Shown here: piece by piece, positions 1 through 8,473 of the stretch
How the letters are laid out: the number at the start of each line of letters is the position of its first letter
Position numbering within the stretch: position 1 is the first letter of the stretch
The notes under the pieces: model-generated
Told to the model about the DNA's origin: nothing
The model's database searches: none
The model's input: only the letters and a program-made list of their open reading frames with translations
Made by a program: the position numbers and the translations under genes
Origin: JANXAZ01 sp037446605
Lineage (GTDB): Bacteria > Pseudomonadota > Alphaproteobacteria > Geminicoccales > Geminicoccaceae
Assembly (NCBI GenBank): GCA_037446605.1
Contig: JBBIIE010000033.1
Coordinates: forward strand, 1 to 26,836
Direction of reading: 5' to 3'
Length of the DNA stretch: 26,836 nucleotides

Positions 1-201
1 GGCCTCGGGGCGCGCCACCAGCCGGATCGGGCCGATCCCGGGCGTGGCGGCCAGGGCCTCGACGACCCGCTCGACCATGGGGCGCCCGGCGACCGGCACG
101 AGCGCCTTGGCGGCCACGCCCGCGGCGCGCGCCACGGGATCGACCTCGCCCGGCCGCTCCCCGGCGAGCACGACCGCCACCAGCGGCGCGGGCGGGCTCA
201 C
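1..201 (-). CDS. Nucleotidyltransferase family protein, partial (N-terminal 67 residues)
   Basis: The gene starts with GTG at 201 and runs off the left edge, so only the N-terminus is present. The visible protein has VVLAGERPGE near residues 10-19 and AAKALVPVAGRPMVER near 30-45. This is the sugar-phosphate or MobA-like NTP-transferase pattern: a nucleotide-binding loop after the first beta strand, then the K-x-L-x-P-v-x-G-x-P-m segment. Such enzymes join an NTP to a phosphorylated sugar, alditol or cofactor. The GTGA start overlaps the TGA stop of the upstream GNAT-like gene by three bases, so the two are probably translationally coupled. The substrate cannot be told from this fragment. Confidence 0.75.
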   Translation of the reverse strand, partial: MSPPAPLVAVVLAGERPGEVDPVARAAGVAAKALVPVAGRPMVERVVEALAATPGIGPIRLVARPEA

Positions 202-1346
202 CCGAGCTCCTTGCCGTAGATGCGGTAGGTCTTGTAGGGCCGGCCGCCGACCAGCCGGATCAGGGCGTCGGTGCGGCGGTTGTCCTCGAGCACCCAGGAC
301 AGCTCGGCGGCGCGCGTGCCGCGCGCGGCGTGGCTCTCCTTGACCGCGCGGATCACGCCGAGCGCCAGCGCCGCGCCCAGGGGCCCGTTCTGATGCGCCC
401 GGCGCACGCCCATGAGCGGCATGCGCCACTCCGGCACGCCCCGGACCTTGAGCCGCCAGAGGAGCTTGGCCCAGCCGAAGGGGAGCAGCCGGCCGGCCAG
501 GTCGCGGATCGCGAGGTTGAGGTTGGGCAGCGTCACGACCATGGCGGCGGGCTCGCCGTCGAGCTCGGCGATGGCGAAGTCCTCGGCGCGCACGAGCGGG
601 CGGATCGAGCGTGCCAGATGCTGCGCCTCCTCGGCCTCGAGCGGGAGGAAGCCCCAATTGTCCGCCCAGGCGTCGTTGAAGATCGCGCAGACGGTGGCGA
701 TCTCCTCCCGGTAGCGGCGCATGTCGAGCGGGCGGACGCGGATGCGCTCGCGGCCCTCGGTGCGGGCCATGAGCTTGGCCGCCGCCTCGGGCCACGGCGC
801 CTGGACGTCGGACCAGTAGCAGACGAGGTCCTTGAGCTTCCCGTAACCCTGCTCCTCGAGCCGCCGGGCGTACCAGGGTCGGTGGTGGCCCATCATCATG
901 CTGGGCGGGGTGTCGAAGCCCGCGACGAGCAGGCCGCAGGAATCGTTGATCGAGGGGTCGAACGGGCCGGTCACGCGGGCCATGCCGCGGGCGCGCAGCC
1001 ACGCCTCGGCGGCAGCGGTGAGGGCGGCGAAGACCGCCGGGTCGTCCGCGCCCTCGAGGAAGCCCATGTGGCCGGTCGCATCGCCGTAGCGCGCGAGATG
1101 CGCCCGGTTGACCTGGGCACTGATGCGGCCGACGTCGCGGCCGTTCCGCCGCGCCACGAGGAGCACCATCTCGATCGAGCGGAGGAACGGGTTCCTGGAC
1201 GGGTCGAGATGCTCGCGCCGCTCCAGATCGAGCGGCTTCACCCAGCAGGGATCGTCGGCGTAGAGCGCATCGGGCACCGCCAGGAAGCGGGCGAGCCCGC
1301 GGCGTCCGCGGACCTCCTCGACCTCGACCGCGCCCTCAGGTCGCAC
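198..1346 (-). CDS. GNAT-superfamily N-acetyltransferase-like protein
   Basis: A 382-residue protein if the GTG at 1346 is the start; this start overlaps the end of the upstream hydroxylase gene by 11 bases. The frame stays open further upstream, but only as antisense or shadow of the hydroxylase gene. Recognisable stretches are VEEVRGRRGLARFLAVP at the N-terminus, VTGPFDPSINDSCGLLV in the middle, and a late acetyltransferase-like half with AELDGEPAAMVVTLPNLN and SWVLEDNRRTDALI. These match large two-lobed GNAT-like proteins usually annotated as hypothetical or N-acetyltransferase. No signal peptide or membrane segment is seen, so it is probably cytoplasmic. Its place between a lipid-hydroxylase-like gene and a nucleotidyltransferase suggests modification of a lipid or amino-acid-linked precursor, but this is inference. 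Confidence 0.75.
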   Translation of the reverse strand: MRPEGAVEVEEVRGRRGLARFLAVPDALYADDPCWVKPLDLERREHLDPSRNPFLRSIEMVLLVARRNGRDVGRISAQVNRAHLARYGDATGHMGFLEGADDPAVFAALTAAAEAWLRARGMARVTGPFDPSINDSCGLLVAGFDTPPSMMMGHHRPWYARRLEEQGYGKLKDLVCYWSDVQAPWPEAAAKLMARTEGRERIRVRPLDMRRYREEIATVCAIFNDAWADNWGFLPLEAEEAQHLARSIRPLVRAEDFAIAELDGEPAAMVVTLPNLNLAIRDLAGRLLPFGWAKLLWRLKVRGVPEWRMPLMGVRRAHQNGPLGAALALGVIRAVKESHAARGTRAAELSWVLEDNRRTDALIRLVGGRPYKTYRIYGKELG

Positions 1347-2097
1347 GCCGCATGCGCCGGGTCGCGAGCTCGTCCTCGCTCGGCGACAGCTCCGCCACCC
1401 AGGGATAGCGCGCACGCTCCTCGGCCGTGTAGCCGAGGTTGAACGTGGTCGGGCTGCGCGGCACCTCGCGCGGGTGCTGGTAGAGCGTGCCCAAGAGCCG
1501 GTCCCAGAGCCCGCTCGTGATGCCGAAATTGCCGTGCTCGTTGTGGAAATGGTGCGCCAGGTGGCGCCGCTTGATCTCCCGCAGCCAGCGGTTCGACGGC
1601 GTGAACGGGAGGTGCTGGACGCAGTGGCAGAACTCGTAGCCGGCGAACAGCAGGAGCGCGGTCGCGAAGGCGGAGAGCGCGCCGGCCGGGCCGGCCACGG
1701 CCCAGCCCAGCGGCAGGGCGATCGCCGCGATCGTCGGCAGGGTCGTGTAGAGGGCGCCGAACAGTACCGCCAGATCGTGCGGATCGGCATGGTGGTCGTA
1801 GTGGATGCGCTTCCAGACCTTGGCGGTCAGGGGCGAGCGGTAGAGGAAGCGGCCGTGCAGCACGAAGCGGTGCAGGAGATACTCGGCCAGCGGGTAGACG
1901 AGGAGCGTGACCGCCGCCGCGGCGAGCGGACCCGCCCAGCCGGTCGCCAGACGGACCACGAGCAGGATCGCCGAAAGGGCGAGCGCGAGGTAGACCAGGA
2001 TCGAGTAGTGCGTGAGGTAGGCGACGACCAGCTCGCCCAGCGTCATCTTGTCGAGCTGGTAACGTCGGCTCACCCAGGGTCGCCAGGAGATCGCCAT
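1336..2097 (-). CDS. Sterol desaturase / fatty acid hydroxylase family membrane protein
   Basis: This 253-residue integral membrane protein has the eight-histidine di-iron pattern of the family: H76-x4-H81, H99-x2-H102-H103, H158-x3-H162 and H179-x2-H182-H183. Hydrophobic segments lie near residues 24-50, 55-75, 112-135 and 138-157. The family uses a di-iron centre and oxygen to hydroxylate or desaturate lipids (fatty acids, sterols, hopanoids, carotenoids). The last stretch, HFHNEHGNFGITSGLWDRLLGT, is typical of the C-terminal histidine cluster. The ATG at 2097 has only a weak ribosome site; an alternative Met at residue 18 is possible. The next gene overlaps the stop. The lipid substrate is not readable from the sequence. 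Confidence 0.9.
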   Translation of the reverse strand: MAISWRPWVSRRYQLDKMTLGELVVAYLTHYSILVYLALALSAILLVVRLATGWAGPLAAAAVTLLVYPLAEYLLHRFVLHGRFLYRSPLTAKVWKRIHYDHHADPHDLAVLFGALYTTLPTIAAIALPLGWAVAGPAGALSAFATALLLFAGYEFCHCVQHLPFTPSNRWLREIKRRHLAHHFHNEHGNFGITSGLWDRLLGTLYQHPREVPRSPTTFNLGYTAEERARYPWVAELSPSEDELATRRMRRAT

Positions 2098-2242
2098 CAG
2101 GTCCCGTCCTCGCCCGCCCGGGTCGCGGCGCGCCCCGAGGATGGCGAGCAGGTAGGACCTGCGGCCCGCGCGGGCAAGCGGGTGCGGTACCGGGGCCGCC
2201 CGCTCGGCGTCCGGTGGCGGCCGCCGGGCAACGGCCGGAGGC
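2098..2242. other. Spacer with a small perfect hairpin
   Basis: This 145-base gap separates the ELM1 fusion gene from the hydroxylase gene on the minus strand. It holds a perfect 6-bp hairpin, GCAGGT at 2148-2153 and ACCTGC at 2157-2162, with a 3-base loop. No T-run follows on either strand, so it is not a standard intrinsic terminator. No small gene or clear promoter was seen. Confidence 0.3.
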
Positions 2243-4606
2243 TCAGGCGGCGCTCGGCTGCTCGCTCATCAAGCGGCGCACGCGCTCGGCGACACGGTCG
2301 AGATCGTCGAGCGGTCGCGGGCGGGCCATGGCCGGCTCCGGGCGGCCGAGCCAGGCGACGAGGCCACGCGCCACGAGCGCCCGGTGCAGCTCGACCGGGT
2401 CGCGCGGCAGGTTGAGGAGCCCGCGCGTGGCCAGATGGTCGGCGAGCCGGCCGAGCAGGTTCTGCTGGAACGGCGTGCCGCGGTAGGTGGTGCCCTGGCC
2501 GACGAGGAGGCGGCCGAGCCGGGCGAGCGGGCGGCCGAGGGGGATGCGGTCGTACCAGCGCGGCAGGTCGACGAGCCGGGTCGGCCGCCCGGCGAGGCAC
2601 GCCTCGGCGAGCGCCACGAGCTCGTCGGCGGTCACCACCACCGTGTCGGCGAGGCCGAGGAAGGCGGCCCGCGCGTCCGCATCCTCCCCGCTGCCCTCGC
2701 GGACCTCGAGGAGCGGCAGCCCGGCCAGCGCGGCGCGCAGGGCGGCCACCGCGGGCTCCGGCGCCTTGCGGTCGAGCCGGACGAGGAGGGAGCCGCCGCC
2801 CTCGCGCAGCTCGCGGGCGAGCTGCTCGCCGGCCCGGGCCAGCGCCTCGGGTGTCACCACGTAGCCGTCGCGGCCGCGGCCGACCAGGAGCGCCGTCCAG
2901 GGTCGCGGCAGGCCCGCGAGGCGGTCCTCCCAGCGGGCGCGCGCCGCCTCGAGCCGCTCGACCGGCAGCCCGGCGAGCGGGGCCGCCACCGGCAGGACGT
3001 TGTCGCGCAGGGGTAGGCGCGCCTGCGGGGTCGCGATGATCAGGTCGAACAGCTCGAAGGGGGCGCGCGGCCGGCCGATCTGGACGAGCCGGGCGCGTCC
3101 CCCGGTCGCCCTGCGGATCCAGAGGGCGGCCGGCACGCTCTTGCGCCCGCTCGCCAGGACGAGGTCCGGCCAGGGTGGCTCCAGGGGATCGCTCTCGGCC
3201 GCAACGAGGCTCGCGAGGGAGGCGCCGAGCAGCAGGTTGGGCAGACGGCGCCGGCCGTTGAGCACGAGGCGCTTGGTCTCGAACGGCCAGCCCAGGCTCC
3301 GCGCCAGCTCGGTCACCTGGCGATCGTAGGTCTCGTCGCCGGTGGTCAGCGCCCAGACACGCGGCTGGTCCGGGTCGCTCACGCGCCGGCAGGTGAAGCT
3401 GCGCGGCCCGGCGGTGGCGAGCCGCGGGTCGGGACGCACGTCGAGCTGCCAGGACCGGCCGGGCTGGCGGGCCGCGGCCTCGACGAGGCGCCGCCGCCAC
3501 CAGGCGGGGCCGGCCAGCCCGCGCTCGGCGCGCGCCTGGACCTCGACGAGCAGCGCGCGGTCGGCGCGCGCCATGAGGGTGTCGAGCGCCCAGGCGATGT
3601 CGGCCGGCGGCAGCCGGTCGAGCAGGCCCGAGGCGAGCACCGCGTCGACCGGGCCGGCCGCGGCGAGGTGCGGGTCGCGGGCGAGGTCGACGCTGCGCAG
3701 GAGGAGGCCCGCCGGCGGGTCGGCGAGCTCGGGGACGCCGCCGTAGCCGACCACGAGCAGGCTGCGCGCGGCGGTGGCGGCGAGCAGCCGCCGGGCCTCC
3801 GCGGAGAGGCGCACCGGCTCGACGGCCGCGGGCGCCTCGTTGCTGGCCGCCACCGCCAGGAAGTCGGCCGAAGGCCGGTCGGCGGTGAAGATCTGGTAGC
3901 CGGCCGCATCGGCCTCCCGCTCCAGGTCGTGCCAGATGTAGGCCAAGGGGTTGGAGTGGTAGGAATAGTCGTCGGGGAAGGGTTCCCAGGGCTGCTGGTG
4001 CAGGGCCGTGTAGTGCAGGCACAGCGTGCGGCCCTCGACATACTCCTGGTCGCGCGCGTTCCAGTGCGGATCGCACGGACCCCAGAGGCCCGGGGTGGCG
4101 GCCGGCTTCCTGATGAGCGCGTGCTTGCCCTCGCGCGCCGCGGTCTGCCGGTTCCACAGCGGCAGCATCCGCGCGCAGTCGATCAGCATGACCGAGGTCT
4201 CCTCGGCCGAGATCGCGAGATAGCCGTGCTCGCCCATCTCGAGGTCGAAGAGGAGCGCCGGGTCGGCCAGGTAGATCTGGTCGACGTCGTTGTAGATGGC
4301 ACGGCCACTGCCGCCGGCGAGCTCGGGGATCGCGAAGCGGTACTTGGTGAAGCCGGTCCGCCAGCCCTTGCGGTCGAAGCCGGCCAGATCGCTCATCCGG
4401 TAGACCTCGTAGGTCCGGGCCGGGTCGCGGTGGCGCGCGATCGACCAGAAGAAGATCCGCTCGGCCCGGTACTGCGCCGGCTCGGTGCCGAGGAAGATGC
4501 GGACCGGCGGCCGGTCGCTCGGGACCGTGCCCGGGCGGGGAGGCAGCACGACGCATTCCGGCTGGTCCCGGAAATAGGGCCAGCTCGTCGCGCGGCTCGC
4601 GTGCAT
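2243..4606 (-). CDS. Glycosyltransferase / methyltransferase-like / ELM1-domain fusion protein
   Basis: A 787-residue protein with three parts. Residues about 35-245 resemble a nucleotide-diphospho-sugar transferase: VRIFLGTEPAQYRAERIFFW, then a DxD-type motif in YNDVDQIYL (D107, D109), and CLHYTALHQQPW near 196-207. Residues about 270-405 look like a SAM methyltransferase fold: LLVVGYGG at 283-290, then DRLPPADIAWALDTL at 330-344. Residues about 416 to the end match the mitochondrial-fission ELM1 (DUF1022) family: VWALTTGDETYDRQV, PDLVLASGRKSV and DNVLPVAAPLAGLP. ELM1 proteins are GT-B-like in fold. A strong ribosome site, GGAGGAG, lies six bases before the ATG. It sits downstream of an ABC exporter, which fits a role in making an exported glycan or glycolipid. 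Domain borders are by eye; substrates are unknown. Confidence 0.85.
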   Translation of the reverse strand: MHASRATSWPYFRDQPECVVLPPRPGTVPSDRPPVRIFLGTEPAQYRAERIFFWSIARHRDPARTYEVYRMSDLAGFDRKGWRTGFTKYRFAIPELAGGSGRAIYNDVDQIYLADPALLFDLEMGEHGYLAISAEETSVMLIDCARMLPLWNRQTAAREGKHALIRKPAATPGLWGPCDPHWNARDQEYVEGRTLCLHYTALHQQPWEPFPDDYSYHSNPLAYIWHDLEREADAAGYQIFTADRPSADFLAVAASNEAPAAVEPVRLSAEARRLLAATAARSLLVVGYGGVPELADPPAGLLLRSVDLARDPHLAAAGPVDAVLASGLLDRLPPADIAWALDTLMARADRALLVEVQARAERGLAGPAWWRRRLVEAAARQPGRSWQLDVRPDPRLATAGPRSFTCRRVSDPDQPRVWALTTGDETYDRQVTELARSLGWPFETKRLVLNGRRRLPNLLLGASLASLVAAESDPLEPPWPDLVLASGRKSVPAALWIRRATGGRARLVQIGRPRAPFELFDLIIATPQARLPLRDNVLPVAAPLAGLPVERLEAARARWEDRLAGLPRPWTALLVGRGRDGYVVTPEALARAGEQLARELREGGGSLLVRLDRKAPEPAVAALRAALAGLPLLEVREGSGEDADARAAFLGLADTVVVTADELVALAEACLAGRPTRLVDLPRWYDRIPLGRPLARLGRLLVGQGTTYRGTPFQQNLLGRLADHLATRGLLNLPRDPVELHRALVARGLVAWLGRPEPAMARPRPLDDLDRVAERVRRLMSEQPSAA

Positions 4607-4645
4607 GGTCGGCTCCTCCGGCTCGCTGCGCCAGGTCGCGGGCCT

Positions 4646-6400
4646 CTAGGGGCCCGGGGAAGCTCCCGTCAACTCGGCCGGGCGTCGCGGCTCGCGGGCG
4701 GCCGGGTGGGCGGCGAGCGGCACCACGCCGCCACCCTCGACGTGCCAGATCCGGTCCGCGACCTCGAGGAGCTCGGGCCGGTGGGTGACCGCGAGCACGG
4801 TGGTGCGGTCGGCGAGGCGACGGACGTTGCGCGTGATGTCCTGGGCGGTCGCCGGATCGAGCGCGCTCGTGACCTCGTCGAGCACGAGCAGTCGCGGCCC
4901 GCCCAGGAGCGCGCGGGCGAGGGCGATGCGCTGGCGCTGCCCGCCCGAGAGCCGCGCGCCGCGCTCGCCCACGACCGTGGCGAGCCCGTCCGGCAAGGCT
5001 GCGACGAACTCCCAGGCCTCGGCCGTCCGGAGCGCCTCCTCGAGGGCGGCGTCGCTCACTCCCTCGTCGCCGAGCGTCAGGTTGGCGCGGATGGTGTCGT
5101 GGAACAGCACGGTCTCCTGCGGCACGTAGCCGACCATCCGGCGCCAGGAGACGAGGTCGATCTCGGCGAGGTCGACGCCGTCGATCGTCACCCTGCCGGC
5201 CTCCGGCCGGTGCAGGCCGAGCACGAGGTCGACGATCGTGGTCTTGCCGGCGCCGGAGGGGCCGGTGAGGACCGTGAGCGAGCCGGCCGGGACGACCAGG
5301 GAGGCGCGCTCGAGCACGCGGTGGTCGCCGTGGCCGAAGCTCACCGCCTCGAGCGCCACCGCCCGCTCGAAGACCGCCGGGCGGCGGCCCGGGTTGGGCT
5401 CGGGGTCGGCGGCGGCGAGGCCGATCAGCTCCTCGGCATGGTACCAGGAGGCCTCCATCTCGACCGCGGTCTGGTAGGCCTTCTGGAGTTTGCCGATCGA
5501 GGAGACCGAGCGGTAGAGGACGAGCCCCACCACGACGAGCTCGGCCACCGGCACCTTCCAGTGCTCGTGGGCGACCCAGAAGCCGCCGCCCAGTGCCAGC
5601 GCCAGGAGCATGTCCTGGAGGTTGTTGAGGCCCTCACGATTCACGACCTGGCGGCGGATCGTCTTGTGCAGGCGGCGGATGCGCGCCTCGAACAGCCGCG
5701 CGAAGGCGTCCTCCCGCGCCATCGCGCGGACCGGCTTGAGGTTGCCGAGCGTGTCCGAGAGGTAGACGAGCAGGTCCTTGGTGCGGAACGCCTGCTTGCG
5801 GCCGGCGACGCGCGAGGCGCGCACGAAGAGCGCCAGCGCGCCGGTGATGGCGGCACCGATCGCCGCCGCGGCGAGCGCGATCTTCCAGGAGATCAGGAGC
5901 GCGATGACGCCCATGACCGTGCTCTGGATGGCGAGTGCCAGGAGCTCGGCCACGAGCGTGAAGGCGCGTCCGGCGCGCATCGCTTCGCCGCTCGCCACGT
6001 TGGCGATGCGACCCAAGGGCTGGTGCACGAGGAAGCGCCAGCGGACCTTCAGCAGGTGCTCGATCAGGCGGCGGCGGATGCCGGTCGTCACCGTCGCCAT
6101 GGCGGTGCCGACATAGATCGTGGCGGCGAGCCGCAGCGCCGAGCGCAGCACCAGGATCGCCACCACGAGCACCAGGAGCGTGCCGATCTCGAGCGGCAGA
6201 CCGGCAGCCTCGAGGCCGCTGCGCACGGCGCGGCCGAGCGGCGACTGGTCCTCGGCCGCGCTGTCGGAGGCCACGCCGATGAGCGGCATCAAGGTGGCGA
6301 AGCCGAGCCCCTCGGCGAGCGTGGCGGCGAGCAGCGCCAGGACCAGCAGCCAGGGACGGGTGCCCGGCGCCTCGAAGAAGATCTTGAGCAGCTTGCGCAT
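4646..6400 (-). CDS. ABC transporter, fused permease and ATP-binding protein (MsbA-like exporter)
   Basis: I chose the ATG at 6400 (584 residues), because the frame upstream has no coding look and this start leads straight into the first membrane helix. The N-terminal part carries about six hydrophobic segments. The ATPase part has Walker A GPSGAGKTT near residue 380, the Q-loop region GYVPQETVLF, signature LSGGQRQRIALARALL near 483, Walker B LLVLDEVTSALD near 503, and an H-loop in LAVTHRPELLE. All catalytic elements look intact. Half-transporters of this shape act as homodimers and export lipids, glycolipids, peptides or drugs. It lies 39 bases upstream of the GT/ELM1 fusion gene and 100 bases after the AI-2E gene, in the same direction. 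The cargo is unknown. Confidence 0.92.
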   Translation of the reverse strand: MRKLLKIFFEAPGTRPWLLVLALLAATLAEGLGFATLMPLIGVASDSAAEDQSPLGRAVRSGLEAAGLPLEIGTLLVLVVAILVLRSALRLAATIYVGTAMATVTTGIRRRLIEHLLKVRWRFLVHQPLGRIANVASGEAMRAGRAFTLVAELLALAIQSTVMGVIALLISWKIALAAAAIGAAITGALALFVRASRVAGRKQAFRTKDLLVYLSDTLGNLKPVRAMAREDAFARLFEARIRRLHKTIRRQVVNREGLNNLQDMLLALALGGGFWVAHEHWKVPVAELVVVGLVLYRSVSSIGKLQKAYQTAVEMEASWYHAEELIGLAAADPEPNPGRRPAVFERAVALEAVSFGHGDHRVLERASLVVPAGSLTVLTGPSGAGKTTIVDLVLGLHRPEAGRVTIDGVDLAEIDLVSWRRMVGYVPQETVLFHDTIRANLTLGDEGVSDAALEEALRTAEAWEFVAALPDGLATVVGERGARLSGGQRQRIALARALLGGPRLLVLDEVTSALDPATAQDITRNVRRLADRTTVLAVTHRPELLEVADRIWHVEGGGVVPLAAHPAAREPRRPAELTGASPGP

Positions 6401-6500
6401 CGGCGGCCAGTGGTCGCGGCCGGGCGTGCCCGGCCCGGGCGGGGGGCTTCCCACAGCGGCCGCGCCCTGTCCATCCCCGGGGCGGCGGCCGGACCAGGGC

Positions 6501-7574
6501 TCAGCCGCGCGGTCGCTCCTCGGGCGGCGCCTCGGGCTGGATCCAGTCGGTGAGCACCGCACGGCCGAGGGCGAGCAGCACCGGGCCGATGAAGATGCCG
6601 AGGAAGCCGAAGGCGAGCGCGCCGCCGACCACGCCGAGGAAGGTCAGGAAGAAGGACAGGTTGCTCTCGCGGCTGATGAGGTAGGGGCGGAGCAGGTTGT
6701 CGACCCCGCTCACCGCGAAGAGGCCGTAGAGGCCGAGGAAAAGCCCGGCGCCCGGCCGGTCCTGGACGGCGAGCCAGACCGCCAGCGGCGCCCAGACGAG
6801 TGGCGGCCCCATGGCCGGCAGGAGGGCCAGGAAGAAGGTGAGGACTCCCAGCACCAGGGCACCCTGGATGCCCACGAGCGCGAAGCCGAGCGCGGCGAGG
6901 CCGCCCTGCACCAGCGCCGTGCCGACCAGCCCGTAGACCACGCCGCGGACCGTGGCACCGGCCACTTCGAGGAGGTGCTGGGCGCGGCTGCCGAGGATGC
7001 GCTCGCCGGCGCGCCGGGTCTGCTCGACCACGCTGACCCCGTCGCGGAAGAAGAAGAACGCGGCGAGCACGGAGAGGGTGAGCTCGAGCAGGCCGGAGCC
7101 GAGGGTCAGGCCGGCCCGCAGCGCCAGGTCGCGGGCGGTCGCGAGCCAGGGCTGGACGAGCTCGGGCAGGCTCTGGGTGTTGGCGGCGAGCCGGTTCCAG
7201 CCGTCGACGAGGTACGCGCCCAGCATCGGCACGTCGAACAGCCACTCGGGCGGCGGCGGCATGCCGACCTCGAGGAGCTGGCGGATCGTGTCGAGCAGGA
7301 GGGTGATGCCGTCGGCGACCTGCCGGCCGACCAGGACCAGCGGCAGCACGAAGGCGGCGGCGAGCAGCAGCGTCATGATCGCGGCCGAGCCGCCGGCCCG
7401 GCCGCCGAGCAGCGTGACCAGCCGGGCGTGCAGCGGCCAGGCGGCGTAGGCCAGGATGGCACCCCACAGAAGTGCCGACAGGAAGGGGAGGAGGACGAGG
7501 AGGATGCCGAGCCCGAGGCCGGCCAGCGCCACCAGCCCGAGTGCCAGCTCGACCCGCGGGTCGAGCAGCCGCAT
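6501..7574 (-). CDS. AI-2E family transporter
   Basis: A 357-residue polytopic membrane protein. The N-terminus has a paired hydrophobic hairpin (about residues 8-50) and a third helix near 65-85. A large soluble stretch (about 85-195) follows, and a cluster of helices covers about 200-345. Segments such as LLWGAILAYAAWPLHARL, FFFFRDG and LLPAMGPPLVWAP are characteristic of the AI-2E/YdiK/PerM family. Members have been tied to autoinducer-2 or ion and organic-substrate export, but most are uncharacterised. The start codon shares a base with the stop of the dehydrogenase gene upstream (TGATG), so the two are likely translated together. The functional link to either neighbour is not evident. 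Confidence 0.9.
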   Translation of the reverse strand: MRLLDPRVELALGLVALAGLGLGILLVLLPFLSALLWGAILAYAAWPLHARLVTLLGGRAGGSAAIMTLLLAAAFVLPLVLVGRQVADGITLLLDTIRQLLEVGMPPPPEWLFDVPMLGAYLVDGWNRLAANTQSLPELVQPWLATARDLALRAGLTLGSGLLELTLSVLAAFFFFRDGVSVVEQTRRAGERILGSRAQHLLEVAGATVRGVVYGLVGTALVQGGLAALGFALVGIQGALVLGVLTFFLALLPAMGPPLVWAPLAVWLAVQDRPGAGLFLGLYGLFAVSGVDNLLRPYLISRESNLSFFLTFLGVVGGALAFGFLGIFIGPVLLALGRAVLTDWIQPEAPPEERPRG

Positions 7575-8473
7575 CAGGCGGGGTCCCGCCCCTCGACCTC
7601 GATCCCGGCGAGCCGCTCGTAGACCTTGACCACGGCCGAATCGTCCTCGCGGCCGAGCCCCGCCGCGGCGGCGGCCAGGAACTGCTGGTGCGCCGCGGCC
7701 GCGATCGGCAGCGGGAAGCGCAGCGCACGACCGGCGTCCAGCACGATGCCCAGATCCTTGACGAAGATCTCGACCGCCGAGAGGGGCGTGAAGTCGCGCG
7801 CCAGGATGTGCGGCACGCGGTTCTGGAACATCCAGGAGCTGCCGGCGCTGGCGCCGATCACCTCGAACAGGGTGCGGGCATCGGCGCCGGCGCGCACGCC
7901 GAGCGCCATCGCCTCGCAGGCGGCGGCGATGTGCACGCCCGCCAGATGCTGGTTGATCATCTTGACGGTCGAGGCGATGCCCGGCTCGCCGCCGAGCCGG
8001 TAGACCCTGGCGGCCATCGCCGCCAGCACCGGGTCGGCGGCGGCGAAGGCGGCCTCACCGCCGGAGGCCATGATGGTGAGCTCGCCCGCCTCGGCCTTGA
8101 GCCTGCCCCCCGAGATCGGCGCGTCGAGGAAGGGGTGGCCGCGGCCGGCCAGCTCCTCGCCGAGCGCGCGGGCGAAGGCCGGCGGCACGGTCGCGTGCAG
8201 GACCACCGTGGCGCCCTCGGGCAAGGCCGGCAGCGCGGCGTCGAGCACCGTGCGGGCCTGCTCGGCGGTGGCCACGGCGAGCAGCAGGAGTGCCGCACCC
8301 GAGGCGGCGTCGGCGACGTCGGCCGCCGCCTCGCCGCCGGCCAGGGCGAGCCGCGCCCGGGCCTCGGCCGAGAGGTCGAAGCCGCGCACGCGGAATCCCT
8401 TGCGGGCGAGATTGGCGGCCATCGGTCCGCCCATGGCACCGAGGCCCACGAACCCGACCCGTCGTCCCGCCAT
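7574..8473 (-). CDS. NAD-dependent beta-hydroxyacid dehydrogenase, L-threonate dehydrogenase (LtnD)-like
   Basis: A 299-residue enzyme of the 3-hydroxyisobutyrate dehydrogenase family. The N-terminal Rossmann motif is GLGAMGG (G10, G12, G15). The substrate loop is DAPISGGRLKAEAG (118-130), and the catalytic lysine is K171 in VKMINQ. The C-terminal half has GASAGSSWMFQNRVPH and IFVKDLGIVLDAGRA, followed by AHQQFLAAAAAGLGREDDSAVVKVYE. These segments resemble LtnD, which oxidises L-threonate, more than classical HibD or tartronate-semialdehyde reductase. The ATG at 8473 has GGGGGA about seven bases upstream; another ATG six codons earlier is less likely. It heads the minus-strand run and may take part in four-carbon sugar-acid breakdown, matching the dehydratase elsewhere in the window. 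Confidence 0.88.
   Translation of the reverse strand: MAGRRVGFVGLGAMGGPMAANLARKGFRVRGFDLSAEARARLALAGGEAAADVADAASGAALLLLAVATAEQARTVLDAALPALPEGATVVLHATVPPAFARALGEELAGRGHPFLDAPISGGRLKAEAGELTIMASGGEAAFAAADPVLAAMAARVYRLGGEPGIASTVKMINQHLAGVHIAAACEAMALGVRAGADARTLFEVIGASAGSSWMFQNRVPHILARDFTPLSAVEIFVKDLGIVLDAGRALRFPLPIAAAAHQQFLAAAAAGLGREDDSAVVKVYERLAGIEVEGRDPA

Noticed and set aside
2148..2162. Perfect small hairpin as a terminator
   Set aside because: No T-run follows on either strand and the stem is only 6 bp; genes on both sides run in the same direction with little else to mark a transcript end.
3668..6553. A 961-codon open frame on the plus strand
   Set aside because: It lies antisense to the ABC exporter and the fusion gene, both with intact motifs. 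Its protein is a low-complexity Arg/Gly/Ala/Glu/Asp chain with no recognisable domain, as expected from GC-rich antisense frames.
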